From assembly GCA_003635195.1 (NCBI GenBank), contig PYIY01000201.1:1-64000 (forward strand): a stretch of DNA of 64,000 nucleotides, given 5' to 3'. The notes beneath the pieces were generated by a model. That model was not told the DNA's origin. It saw only the letters and a list, made by a program, of their open reading frames with translations, and ran no database searches. The position numbers and the translations under genes are program-made. The stretch is from Candidatus Poribacteria bacterium (GTDB taxonomy: Bacteria > Poribacteria > WGA-4E > WGA-3G). Below are positions 51,531 through 59,398 of the stretch, piece after piece; the stretch's first letter is position 1, and each line of letters opens with the position of its first letter.

Positions 51531-53918
51531 CTACTTTCGCATCAGAATTTCCGTGTTGTTGATGTTTATCGCGAGTTCGTAGTTTTCCTGTAAGTATGCC
51601 GCAATTAAGGGGTGTCGCTCCTCGACACGGATACCGTCGACAGCATCGAACCAACCCCCTGTTTTAAAGATCACCAGACGCGTTTTGTCCTGTTCAAGGG
51701 CTGCAATGACCTCTTGCTGCATTGCAGGTGTCGATGCGTACGAGACCTGATGGAAACGAGAGACACCCGGCCGATTTGCGAAGAAATAGTAGGCACCCTG
51801 ACTCGTAAAGTCGAAAATCTTTTCGTTCTCTGCCGTATTTTCCTGAATATAAGCGACAACCTTTTGAATCTGTTCAACTTGATCATCTGGGATATCTACT
51901 GCGCCTGCACGCACTAACTCCTGCGCTACGGTGTTTTGCTTGAAAGGATTCTGCCGTAACCGCTGCCATTTTTCACTAAAACCCACCAACGGATGATGTC
52001 TCTCGCCAACATACCAACAGAATATGACTATCGGAATGAGTATCCATGCTGCCTTCAATGCAGCGTGCCAAGGTCTCTGACCTTTTAGAGACGATAAGCC
52101 GACACGGAACATTCCGATAATACCACCCTCCAACGGAAGTAGACAGAGCAGCCATAAGAAAGTCGCACCATAAATCAGGTGTCCACCGTCTGAACGACCC
52201 AACGCTGTTCGAAAGAAAGCAACCCCACCGAGGAGTAAGAGCAGGAGTTTCATCGTGTTGACTGAATGCGTCCCAGATAGTCCGCGATATGTTAGGTAAG
52301 CCGCGATAATCAAAAAGATGCAGATCGGTAAATACCACCGAAATCCTTCACTGAAGATAAAGGCGTGCCATCCATCCGACGACAATAGCGTAAGTGTTTT
52401 TGATAAGGATGGAAAAGCGAGTCCCCACGTTGCAAGTTGATAGCGACACTGGATATAAGAATTCCAGATCGCATCGTCCAAAGCACCATGCGAGAAAAAG
52501 TAGGCAGCTATTGGGAGAAAGCCTAACAGCAGCCCGCAGCTATAATTGATTAAAGGGAACGGGCGTTCCCGTATTTCTACACCGCTCCGCAATCCATATA
52601 TAAATAGAAACAGACCGATACCGCCTAACGTATAAAGCCCGATTTCAGTGCTGTACCAGAAAGCTAAACCTGTGAAGATACCAGCAAGAACCAGCTGCCA
52701 CGAAACCGCATTAAGTTTTGATGTATTTTGGGAATGTGTGAAGACATTGGCAGTCAGGGCGAAAAAGATCAAAGCTGCTAACATAGGGAGCCCAACTCCA
52801 GCACCGAACCAGAATAGTAAACTTGTGAAAATACCGAAGAAAACCAGCCACCATGAAACTTCACTATTCCTTGAGGTCCTCTGCGGACGTGTCAAAAAGT
52901 TAGCGACAAAGGCAAAACTAATTAAACCGAGGCTGTGCCTTGGGGATACCCAGAACGCTGTGCCAGAGGCGATAAGCATACATAAGAAGGCAGTCAAGAA
53001 TCTGCCTCGAAAAACTTGTAAACCGAGCAGATAGAATGCAACATAACCGAGCGGCGCCAATATATCTTCCATTGACCGCACGCCGAACAAAGTCGGTTCA
53101 AAAAGTAGACCCCCAAACCACGCCAAATAAGCGTTTTGGAAGAGTCCGTGCTGGACATAGACATCCCGAAACGGCACCCCACCGTGTATCATCTCGTTGA
53201 GAGGCGCGAGTCGCTCACCCTCGTGGAACATATCTATGTTACCGTGGAGACTCGCTGAATAGGTAAGCAGATAGATAAAAACTGGAAGGATGACGTATTC
53301 GAGTCCAATACGTCCAAACTTTAGGAGTCTGTGATCACCGAAAGAGGTTTCGCCGCTCTCTTCGTCAGTGGGGTTTGCCGCGTTTTCGCCCTCACTCGTG
53401 TCATCTAAAACATTTGAATTCCACAGAGTAGGGAAGTACCGCTTATACAGCAGTACCAACTTCAGCAGAACCGACAAGGCAATTGGTAAAAGTAAGCCTA
53501 TTAGCGTCCGTTGTCCGATATAGTAAACCTGTAGCCAACAGAACCCTAACGGTATTGATGCCAATGCGTTCGCTTTAAGCACACGTACTATCGGTTGTGC
53601 GGTTAACTTCGCACACCAGCGCGAATAGAGCCACCATCCGCACCAATATAGCCATATCGCTATGGGGATACCGAGCAGTGCCAGCAGATAGAAAAAGTAT
53701 TCTTGTTGTTTCGGGTACGCATTAGCACTGAGCCAGCCGACAACACCGGCGTTTGAGTGGTATTCAAAAGTAATGTATTTTTGGAGAGTTATCCCTAAGG
53801 CGATCGCGAGGGAGGCAGCGGAAAAGGTGAGAAGTCCGACATAGGGTCTGAGTGGCGGGGTTTTGACAACGCGCGCGTCCGGCATAAATTGCTGAAGGTA
53901 GGCTTGCCAGCGTGGCAT
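51531..53918 (-). CDS. Large polytopic membrane protein, glycosyltransferase-like
   Basis: 795 residues with twelve or more membrane segments. A loop motif NIDMFHEGERLAPLNEM (about residues 229-245) in a periplasmic region followed by GGVPFRDVYVQHG resembles the catalytic first loop of GT-C membrane glycosyltransferases, which transfer sugars from polyprenyl donors. The C-terminal 150 residues are soluble. No sugar donor or cluster is adjacent; it is the first - strand gene of the right arm. Confidence 0.65.
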   Translation of the reverse strand: MPRWQAYLQQFMPDARVVKTPPLRPYVGLLTFSAASLAIALGITLQKYITFEYHSNAGVVGWLSANAYPKQQEYFFYLLALLGIPIAIWLYWCGWWLYSRWCAKLTAQPIVRVLKANALASIPLGFCWLQVYYIGQRTLIGLLLPIALSVLLKLVLLYKRYFPTLWNSNVLDDTSEGENAANPTDEESGETSFGDHRLLKFGRIGLEYVILPVFIYLLTYSASLHGNIDMFHEGERLAPLNEMIHGGVPFRDVYVQHGLFQNAYLAWFGGLLFEPTLFGVRSMEDILAPLGYVAFYLLGLQVFRGRFLTAFLCMLIASGTAFWVSPRHSLGLISFAFVANFLTRPQRTSRNSEVSWWLVFFGIFTSLLFWFGAGVGLPMLAALIFFALTANVFTHSQNTSKLNAVSWQLVLAGIFTGLAFWYSTEIGLYTLGGIGLFLFIYGLRSGVEIRERPFPLINYSCGLLLGFLPIAAYFFSHGALDDAIWNSYIQCRYQLATWGLAFPSLSKTLTLLSSDGWHAFIFSEGFRWYLPICIFLIIAAYLTYRGLSGTHSVNTMKLLLLLLGGVAFFRTALGRSDGGHLIYGATFLWLLCLLPLEGGIIGMFRVGLSSLKGQRPWHAALKAAWILIPIVIFCWYVGERHHPLVGFSEKWQRLRQNPFKQNTVAQELVRAGAVDIPDDQVEQIQKVVAYIQENTAENEKIFDFTSQGAYYFFANRPGVSRFHQVSYASTPAMQQEVIAALEQDKTRLVIFKTGGWFDAVDGIRVEERHPLIAAYLQENYELAININNTEILMRK

Positions 53919-53965
53919 GGTTCTTGCCTCAATTGATGTTGCGATCAGGAATTGATATTGCCGCG

Positions 53966-54421
53966 TTAGGTTTCCACAAGTGTGCCGGTAACCTCAATAA
54001 AATCTCGCGATGTTTCGTCCCATGTGAAAGCCTTCACGGCGCGGATCTCAGTGCCGTAAATGGAGATCACCAGATAAATCGTGCCCGGATAGGTCGGTTC
54101 ATCCCACATCATCGCATCTGCTTTGTCTTTTTCGGAGAAATATGCTTCGTGATTCGGGTGTGAATGGTAGAACGCTTTGATATGCTGTGTCTCAGACGCT
54201 TTGGTAACCTTGAACAAATCATCAGGATGTATTACGTACGCCGTACGCGCATCGCGCGGGTATTTGTCCGGATCTTCCTGATGCAGTTCGTTCTGTATAT
54301 TCCGGCATTTCCAGACAAATTCCTGCGTCCCATCGCTCAAAATAGCACCACAGCATTCATCGGGAAACTCCAATTTCGCATGGTCACAAATCTGTTTGAG
54401 GGTTTCTGGTTTTACAGTCAT
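53966..54421 (-). CDS. JAMM/MPN metalloprotease (Mec-like)
   Basis: 151 residues. The JAMM signature is complete: Glu22 (PDECCG), His86-x-His88-Pro (HSHP), Ser96 and Asp99 (FSEKDKAD). JAMM enzymes of this bacterial class cut an amino acid or peptide from the C-terminus of ThiS/MoaD-like carrier proteins, as Mec releases cysteine from CysO. The partner is probably the ThiS-like protein at 54582, whose GG is followed by extra residues. Its start codon abuts repeat E6. Confidence 0.88.
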   Translation of the reverse strand: MTVKPETLKQICDHAKLEFPDECCGAILSDGTQEFVWKCRNIQNELHQEDPDKYPRDARTAYVIHPDDLFKVTKASETQHIKAFYHSHPNHEAYFSEKDKADAMMWDEPTYPGTIYLVISIYGTEIRAVKAFTWDETSRDFIEVTGTLVET

Positions 54422-54422
54422 C

Positions 54423-54590
54423 AGTTATCAGTAGTTATCGGTTATCAATGTTAGAAAGTGTGCTAAAGTTTCAAAGTGTACTAAAGTTGCGAATGCCCCG
54501 CAGTGAGAGTAACTTTACGGACTTTACGAACTTCTTTAACTGTTCTCACTGCGAAGCATGATAACTGATAATCGACAGCCATTAATACAG
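54423..54590. repeat. TTATCAGT-family repeat (E6)
   Basis: AGTTATCAGTAGTTATCGGTTA opens it, a CGCAGTGAGAGT module and its inverse CTCACTGCGAAGCA follow (54497-54555), then ATAACTGATAATCGACA. It separates the JAMM and ThiS-like genes and slightly overlaps the latter's 3' end. Confidence 0.7.
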
Positions 54591-54869
54591 ATCGCTTCCG
54601 CCAGCAATTGCCGGAATAATCGAGATTTCGGCACCGTCTGCGACAGCGGTCTCTTTTCCGTCAAGGAAGCGGATGTCTTCATCATTAAGATAGATATTTA
54701 CAAACCGACGGATATTTCCGCCTTCATCACAAAGACGTTCTTTCATCCCCGGATAGTTTGCCTCAAGATTCTCAATAACACCTTCAATATCAGCACCTTC
54801 TGTCTCAACTTCCGCCATGTTTTGCGTCAAGCGTCTCAGCGGGGTTGGAATACGGACTATTACAGCCAT
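54582..54869 (-). CDS. ThiS/MoaD-like sulfur carrier with C-terminal tail
   Basis: 95 residues with the ubiquitin-like beta-grasp pattern (VIVRIPTPLRRLT, then LEANYPGM, VNIYLNDED, ISIIPAIAGG). Unlike mature carriers, it ends GGSDLY: four residues follow the GG that would normally be adenylated and thiocarboxylated. This points to processing by the neighbouring JAMM protease, as in QbsE/QbsD or CysO/Mec systems. No MoeB/ThiF-type activating enzyme gene is in the window. Confidence 0.87.
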   Translation of the reverse strand: MAVIVRIPTPLRRLTQNMAEVETEGADIEGVIENLEANYPGMKERLCDEGGNIRRFVNIYLNDEDIRFLDGKETAVADGAEISIIPAIAGGSDLY

Positions 54870-54892
54870 AAAATATATTTTCTCCTTTTTGG

Positions 54893-55033
54893 AATAGTTA
54901 TCAGTTCGGTTTTTCTGCGAAAAACCTTTCAGTTAACAGTTAAGTAAGGAGATTTTCTGTGGAAACCTTCACAGAGAACGGAACGGTTCCAAGAACCCTC
55001 TTAACTTATAACTTATAACCCATAACTTATAAC
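54893..55033. repeat. TTATCAGT-family repeat (E5)
   Basis: Near-identical to 48354-48500, with the hairpin GGTTTTTC (54908-54915) and GAAAAACC (54919-54926). It separates the carrier and APS reductase genes. Confidence 0.8.
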
Positions 55034-55035
55034 CA

Positions 55036-55800
55036 TTAAATCGAATAATGTAATCCACACTCTTTAGCGTTTTCTTCTGTGTCGTCGTTTTCTAATGCAG
55101 GGGTTGCATTTTGCCAACGCCACCGGCCCGCGCGATTCGGTTCTCCCGGTTTTATGGGCGTCGTGCAGATGATACATCCGATGGATTCATAATAGTGACC
55201 CTGTGTGTCCGCTTCAAGCAACGGATTCACAGGAATTTCGTTTTCACGGACAAACTGCCATACGTCATCGGCACTCCACTGAATCAGTGGACTCACCTTT
55301 AGCACTGGATGTGTCGTGGATGAGATGATTTCTGCTTTTCGGTGTTGTTTTCTGGCATCAGATTGGTCGTGACGTATACCAGTTATCCAGACATCCAGTG
55401 TTTCCAGCAGCCGTTGCATTGGTCGGACTTTTCGGATGTTACAACAGTATTCCTGCTTCGTTTTACTGTCAAAAAACAGGTATTCGCCGTGTTGTGCGAC
55501 CATCTCCTGAACTTCTTGTCGGTCAGGCTGAATCTGTTCGATTTGGATACCATAACGCGATTCTACCTTCTCAAAGAAGTCATAAGTCTCAGGAAAGAGA
55601 CGCAGTGTGTCGAGTGTGCAGACCCGGAACGGCAACCCGTTTTCAGCAGCTAAGTGAATCATCACCATACCCGAAAGTTGTCCACTTGTGACAATTGCAG
55701 CGCGTTCTTTGAACCGTTTAAAGAGAGAGAAAAGAATTTCTTGGGGACTCTCCGTCAACAGCACTTCTTGGCAGAGCGTCTGATCTACTGGATAGTTCAA
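55036..55800 (-). CDS. cysH: Assimilatory adenylyl-sulfate (APS) reductase
   Basis: 254 residues. Cysteine pairs Cys119-Cys120 (EYCC) and Cys209-x2-Cys212 (GCIICT) are the 4Fe-4S ligands that mark APS rather than PAPS reductases, and ECGLH (Cys248) is the catalytic end. It reduces activated sulfate to sulfite. It lies between the carrier and cysteine synthase genes on the same strand, which makes a sulfur-assimilation cluster. The annotation as cysH reflects the family; the iron-sulfur type is the point to note. Confidence 0.92.
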   Translation of the reverse strand: MNYPVDQTLCQEVLLTESPQEILFSLFKRFKERAAIVTSGQLSGMVMIHLAAENGLPFRVCTLDTLRLFPETYDFFEKVESRYGIQIEQIQPDRQEVQEMVAQHGEYLFFDSKTKQEYCCNIRKVRPMQRLLETLDVWITGIRHDQSDARKQHRKAEIISSTTHPVLKVSPLIQWSADDVWQFVRENEIPVNPLLEADTQGHYYESIGCIICTTPIKPGEPNRAGRWRWQNATPALENDDTEENAKECGLHYSI

Positions 55801-55838
55801 TTTTTTGATCGTGTTCCCTTAGACCCCAGGTCCTGGTA

Positions 55839-55902
55839 GGTTCGGAATGTAATACAAGGAATGGATTTAGTCTATTCCCAGACTAAATCCCCTAACCGAA
55901 CC
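55839..55902. repeat. GGTAGG-family palindrome carrying a nested hairpin
   Basis: The outer stem GGTTCGG (55839-55845)/CCGAACC (55896-55902) encloses a perfect 11-bp inner stem GGATTTAGTCT (55863-55873)/AGACTAAATCC (55880-55890) with loop ATTCCC. Other copies of the family have only a short loop here. It lies between cysH and the cysteine synthase stop. Confidence 0.75.
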
Positions 55903-55914
55903 GGATTTTTTCCC

Positions 55915-56871
55915 TTACGGAAGATTATCCATGATATCCGATTCGATTTCAAAATAACGACTCAAACTGAAATAGCGTTCCCCGGTGTCTGGCAGAATCG
56001 TAACAACCGTTTTATCCGGTCCCTGCGCCCTTGCAACCTGTAATGCGGCATAGACATTCGCACCAGACGACATCCCGACCAATAATCCCTCGGCTGTTGA
56101 AATGGACTTCATCATTTCATAAGCCTCTTTTTCGGAGACCGCGATGACTTCGTCAATGATATCTACATTAAGCACTTCGGGAATCATCCCTGCGCCGAGT
56201 CCATCAATCCGAGTAGGTCCCGGTTTGCCGCCGGACAGCACTGCCGAAACGCTCGGTTCCACGGCGACCACTTTCACATTCGGACACGCTGTCTTTAAAA
56301 CTTCTCCAACACCTGTCAGTGTACCGCCTGTGCCGACCCCTATAACGCAAAAATCGATGTCAGTACCGATTGCCTTGAGAATTTCGACTGCTGTTGTACG
56401 GCGGTGAATTTCGGGGTTTGCGGGGTTCGTGAACTGGTTCGGCATATAGTGGCGTGGGTTCTGTCTGACAATCGCTTCTGCCTCCCAGATTGCGCTTGCC
56501 ATGCCGCCGTGTTCTGGCGTTAGCACAATTTTCGCACCGAAAGCGGAGAGGAGTTCATATTTCTCGCGGCTCACGTTTTCTGGCATCGTTAAAACCACAG
56601 GGTAGCCTCTCGCGATGCCGACGATAGAGAGTCCCAAACCCGTATTGCCAGCAGTCGGTTCAACGATAGTATCCCCTTTTCTGAGGATACCGCGTTCTTC
56701 AGCGTCAACGACCATAGCATAACTAATTCGATCCTTGATACTGCCGCCCGGATTGTAAGCCTCCAATTTTGCGAAGATCGTCGCATCGTCCTTACCGGGT
56801 AGGGCATTCAAGCGAATCGTCGGTGTATTCCCGATGAGGTCTGTCAGATTTTTAGCGATTTTCATGTTCAT
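55915..56871 (-). CDS. Cysteine synthase (PLP-dependent, OASS family)
   Basis: 318 residues. The PLP lysine is in GGSIKDR (Lys46), the AGNTGLGL loop binds substrate, and GVGTGGTLTGVGE binds phosphate. It joins sulfide, or a thiocarboxylated carrier, to an activated serine to form cysteine. The neighbouring carrier and JAMM genes suggest the CysM-type, carrier-dependent reaction; sequence alone does not settle CysK or CysM. A promoter on the - strand lies 35 bp upstream. Confidence 0.93.
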   Translation of the reverse strand: MNMKIAKNLTDLIGNTPTIRLNALPGKDDATIFAKLEAYNPGGSIKDRISYAMVVDAEERGILRKGDTIVEPTAGNTGLGLSIVGIARGYPVVLTMPENVSREKYELLSAFGAKIVLTPEHGGMASAIWEAEAIVRQNPRHYMPNQFTNPANPEIHRRTTAVEILKAIGTDIDFCVIGVGTGGTLTGVGEVLKTACPNVKVVAVEPSVSAVLSGGKPGPTRIDGLGAGMIPEVLNVDIIDEVIAVSEKEAYEMMKSISTAEGLLVGMSSGANVYAALQVARAQGPDKTVVTILPDTGERYFSLSRYFEIESDIMDNLP

Positions 56872-56905
56872 TCTGCTTGTGTGTTTTAGACAATTGCCAC
56901 TTTAA

Positions 56906-56934
56906 AGTATACCATAAACACAGCGAAAAGTCAA
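56906..56934 (-). promoter_or_regulatory. Promoter of the sulfur-assimilation cluster
   Basis: On the - strand TTGACT (56934-56929) and TATACT (56911-56906) with a 17-bp spacer. It is divergent from the + strand promoter at 56969. Confidence 0.7.
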
Positions 56935-56968
56935 AATTATTCAATAGATGGGCGAAGACACTCATTTT

Positions 56969-56997
56969 TTGACTTTCATTTAGTTTTATCGTATAAT
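56969..56997 (+). promoter_or_regulatory. Promoter of the hypothetical gene at 57149
   Basis: TTGACT (56969-56974), 17 bp, TATAAT (56992-56997). The MITE-like element lies between this promoter and the gene, so the transcript leader would contain it. Confidence 0.7.
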
Positions 56998-57013
56998 ACT
57001 TACAACATTAACC

Positions 57014-57135
57014 ATAGGACTTACGCATACCAGTTTAAAGTCCCCCTGATAAGGGGGATTTAGGGGGTTTAAAGGATAAAATTGCCGTTTTTTGCGTCTA
57101 AATTTCCAATATTGCTCAATTTGCGTAAGTCCTAT
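57014..57135 (+). mobile_element. MITE-like element with perfect terminal repeats
   Basis: A 122-bp element with perfect 14-bp terminal inverted repeats: ATAGGACTTACGCA (57014-57027) and TGCGTAAGTCCTAT (57122-57135). Inside is a palindrome AAAGTCCCCCT...AGGGGGATTT. A reversed copy is at 40581-40697. No transposase is encoded here. It forms most of the predicted leader of the following gene. Confidence 0.85.
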
Positions 57136-57148
57136 TAAGGAGACACTC

Positions 57149-57487
57149 ATGGCGAATCACGCACCAATGACTCATGAAGACCACTGGAGTCGCCCAGTGA
57201 CTATGACCCCGGATGGTCGATGGCTCTCTTTACGAGAAGTAGTAGAAGAAGAACCAACGCAGATTCCATTTAACTGCTTGTCCCTTGAAAAACAGTCAGA
57301 ATTGGTCGCGGAACGCATTCGGCAAAGCCCCGAATTTGAGGTAGGTATCCTGGGGCAGGGGATAGTGGACAAGAAGCACGCCATTGACGAAGTGCAGAAA
57401 CGAACATCTATAGGGCGCGCTTTAATTGACGTTGAGCAGCGAATGATTAGAATGTTAATTAAACGTGCTCTTGAAGGAAACCTTTAA
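57149..57487 (+). CDS. Hypothetical protein
   Basis: 112 residues from ATG 57149, preceded by AAGGAG (57137-57142); the frame extends upstream into the MITE, but that extension is unlikely to be translated. No domain is recognised. It is charged and probably helical, with MTPDGRWLSLREVVEEEP and RIRQSPEFEV. No membrane segment or cysteine cluster. It is the only + strand gene among the right-arm - strand genes. Confidence 0.65.
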   Translation: MANHAPMTHEDHWSRPVTMTPDGRWLSLREVVEEEPTQIPFNCLSLEKQSELVAERIRQSPEFEVGILGQGIVDKKHAIDEVQKRTSIGRALIDVEQRMIRMLIKRALEGNL

Positions 57488-57629
57488 CTCACAGAAGTTG
57501 GAAAATGGAGGGCACTACCGCGAGGCAGCCGCTTTAGAACACAATCGTGACTGTCTTTGCACACCTTCAGTTGATCCAAAGTGGGGAAATAAAAAAGCAA
57601 AACTCTTCTAATCAACACCTTCCATTTTG

Positions 57630-58592
57630 CTAGTATTCACGCTGTTCTTTAAAAGCTCGGTGCAGGAAATACACCGTAGAGATGCCAAGACCGATGAGAA
57701 TAAAGAGAATAACAATCGCAGTGCCGAGGCGACTCTTTGACTTAGTGTTGGCTTGGGTTTCGGATGAGGGTGCCCCTGGTGTTGTTATTGGCGGCGTTCT
57801 CGGTGTCGGTGTTGTTATATCCGGTGACGGTCTACGAGGTGTAGGTTCGGGCGTTGTTATCCTGTTCGGTTTTGGTGCAGGATCTACTTTAGAAGGTGCT
57901 AAAGGTACAACCGCTTCCACCTGTGTGCCAAAGGACGGCGGTAGAACACCAACGCCCCATCCTGTTCCAGTTGTCTCACAGTAGTAATAGGTTGTACCAC
58001 CGTGAGTGACCGAGGCTCCTGTAAAATCGCCACTGACCCCCAGCGCAATGTGCCCCGGCGTGAAAATCAACGCAGTCTTTTCTCCTAAACCGCGTAGGAT
58101 CGCTGCGACCAAGATAGTCGTATCCTCACAATCGCCACCGCCCTCAATTAAGGTCTCAATAGCGTAACGTCGAAATTCATCGTATCCTGTGGTCACATCG
58201 TCAAGGGTATACGGTAAGGATTGAACGAAACTGAGCACAAAGTCCACGTGATCCTGTCTAGACCACTCACGACGCTGCCTGAATATATTCTGAAACTCAC
58301 GCGTGAGATTTCCGAGCGTTGTTCTTCCTTCTTCCACTAACTGGGGAATGTCGTAACGTTCTTTGCCGTCGTAGGAATTATACTTTTCAATGTCAATTGT
58401 CATTAGTACAGTATAAGGTTTGCCCTTAAAATTCCAGACGTACCGTTTACCAAGTGTTTGTCGGGTATTGGGTGGACGCTGCTGCACAATTCCTTCCACA
58501 ATCCGAACATCGCTGAGTGCGTCTTCTGCAGTACCATTTGCAGTGATAAGAAGGCTGCCCAAAAGTAGGGCGATAAGCAGTCTCATGTACAT
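57630..58592 (-). CDS. Transglutaminase-like exported protein with C-terminal anchor
   Basis: 320 residues. A signal peptide (about 1-20) is followed by a transglutaminase/cysteine protease-like domain: GGGDCEDTT (Cys155) and PGHIALGV (His181) are the expected nucleophile and base. A Thr/Pro-rich linker (about 235-285) leads to a membrane segment (about 290-311). The domain would sit outside the cytoplasmic membrane. It is the last gene of the ZorAB-like operon, 14 bp after the ZorB-like stop. The role is inferred. Confidence 0.8.
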   Translation of the reverse strand: MYMRLLIALLLGSLLITANGTAEDALSDVRIVEGIVQQRPPNTRQTLGKRYVWNFKGKPYTVLMTIDIEKYNSYDGKERYDIPQLVEEGRTTLGNLTREFQNIFRQRREWSRQDHVDFVLSFVQSLPYTLDDVTTGYDEFRRYAIETLIEGGGDCEDTTILVAAILRGLGEKTALIFTPGHIALGVSGDFTGASVTHGGTTYYYCETTGTGWGVGVLPPSFGTQVEAVVPLAPSKVDPAPKPNRITTPEPTPRRPSPDITTPTPRTPPITTPGAPSSETQANTKSKSRLGTAIVILFILIGLGISTVYFLHRAFKEQREY

Positions 58593-58606
58593 AGCGAACT
58601 ATCCTT

Positions 58607-59398
58607 TTATGGGGCTGCTTGCTCAAGCCGATAAAATAGCAGAATTTCAATGCGTCGGTTTTTGGCTTTTAATGCAAGATTTCTATTATGCTGTCTGAGT
58701 TTCTGTCGGTTATAAGTGCTATCATCAGTTAAACGTTCAACAGGTTTGTACTCACCGAAAGAGGTTGCTGACATCAGATGCCTTGCTGGATCTATCCGAA
58801 TTCTGTTTTGTAGGAATTTATAGACCTCAATTGCACGTAATGCCCCGAGATGTAAGTTAGAAGGCACAAAAGCAGGCGGATCAGGATCGGCATGTCCTTG
58901 AATTTGTATCTCACTGATGTTTTCCAAATTATTTTCGATTTGACGACCCACAACCAGGAGCGTTTTCCTCCCTTCTTCTTTCAGATCATATCTATCCGGT
59001 TCAAACAGGATCCGGTCACTAAAGCTGTAACGTTGCAGTGTCGCTTGGTTGTGGATCAAAATTTCCGTGTCACCACCATTATCAAGAGAGATTGGAATCT
59101 CGAAAGAATCGGTCTCGGTTTCTTCATCTTTCGATTTGCCGACATCTTCCCATTCAACTTCGTACTTTTTAGCGATTGCTTGGATTATTGCCTCCTGTTT
59201 TTCTTCAACTTTCGCGAGTGCTTCGGCTATCTCTTTCTGTTCTTTTGTAACATTATCCACTTCTTCTCTCAGAGCGTCTGTTGCGATGGAAAATGCGGCA
59301 ATCACAGCAAACACGACAATCACCAATATCAAGACAAGCGTCAGCATTAAGTCCGAAAAGGAGGGCCAGAAATTGAAATCTAATGTATTATTTTCCAT
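58607..59398 (-). CDS. ZorB-like OmpA/MotB-family motor component
   Basis: 263 residues from ATG 59398, chosen because the short segment FWPSFSDLM with Asp16 then opens the first membrane helix, as in MotB and ZorB where this Asp conducts protons. The membrane helix (about 17-40) is followed by a short coiled coil and an OmpA peptidoglycan-binding domain (about 145-255, GHADPDPP and LKAKNRRIEI). It overlaps the ZorA-like gene by 11 bp. Together they fit a stator complex tied to the cell wall. Confidence 0.85.
   Translation of the reverse strand: MENNTLDFNFWPSFSDLMLTLVLILVIVVFAVIAAFSIATDALREEVDNVTKEQKEIAEALAKVEEKQEAIIQAIAKKYEVEWEDVGKSKDEETETDSFEIPISLDNGGDTEILIHNQATLQRYSFSDRILFEPDRYDLKEEGRKTLLVVGRQIENNLENISEIQIQGHADPDPPAFVPSNLHLGALRAIEVYKFLQNRIRIDPARHLMSATSFGEYKPVERLTDDSTYNRQKLRQHNRNLALKAKNRRIEILLFYRLEQAAP

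Noticed and set aside
57682-57984. + strand Val/Gly-rich reading frame opposite the transglutaminase-like gene
   Set aside because: It is the complement of a Thr/Pro-rich linker and has no homologue-like features.
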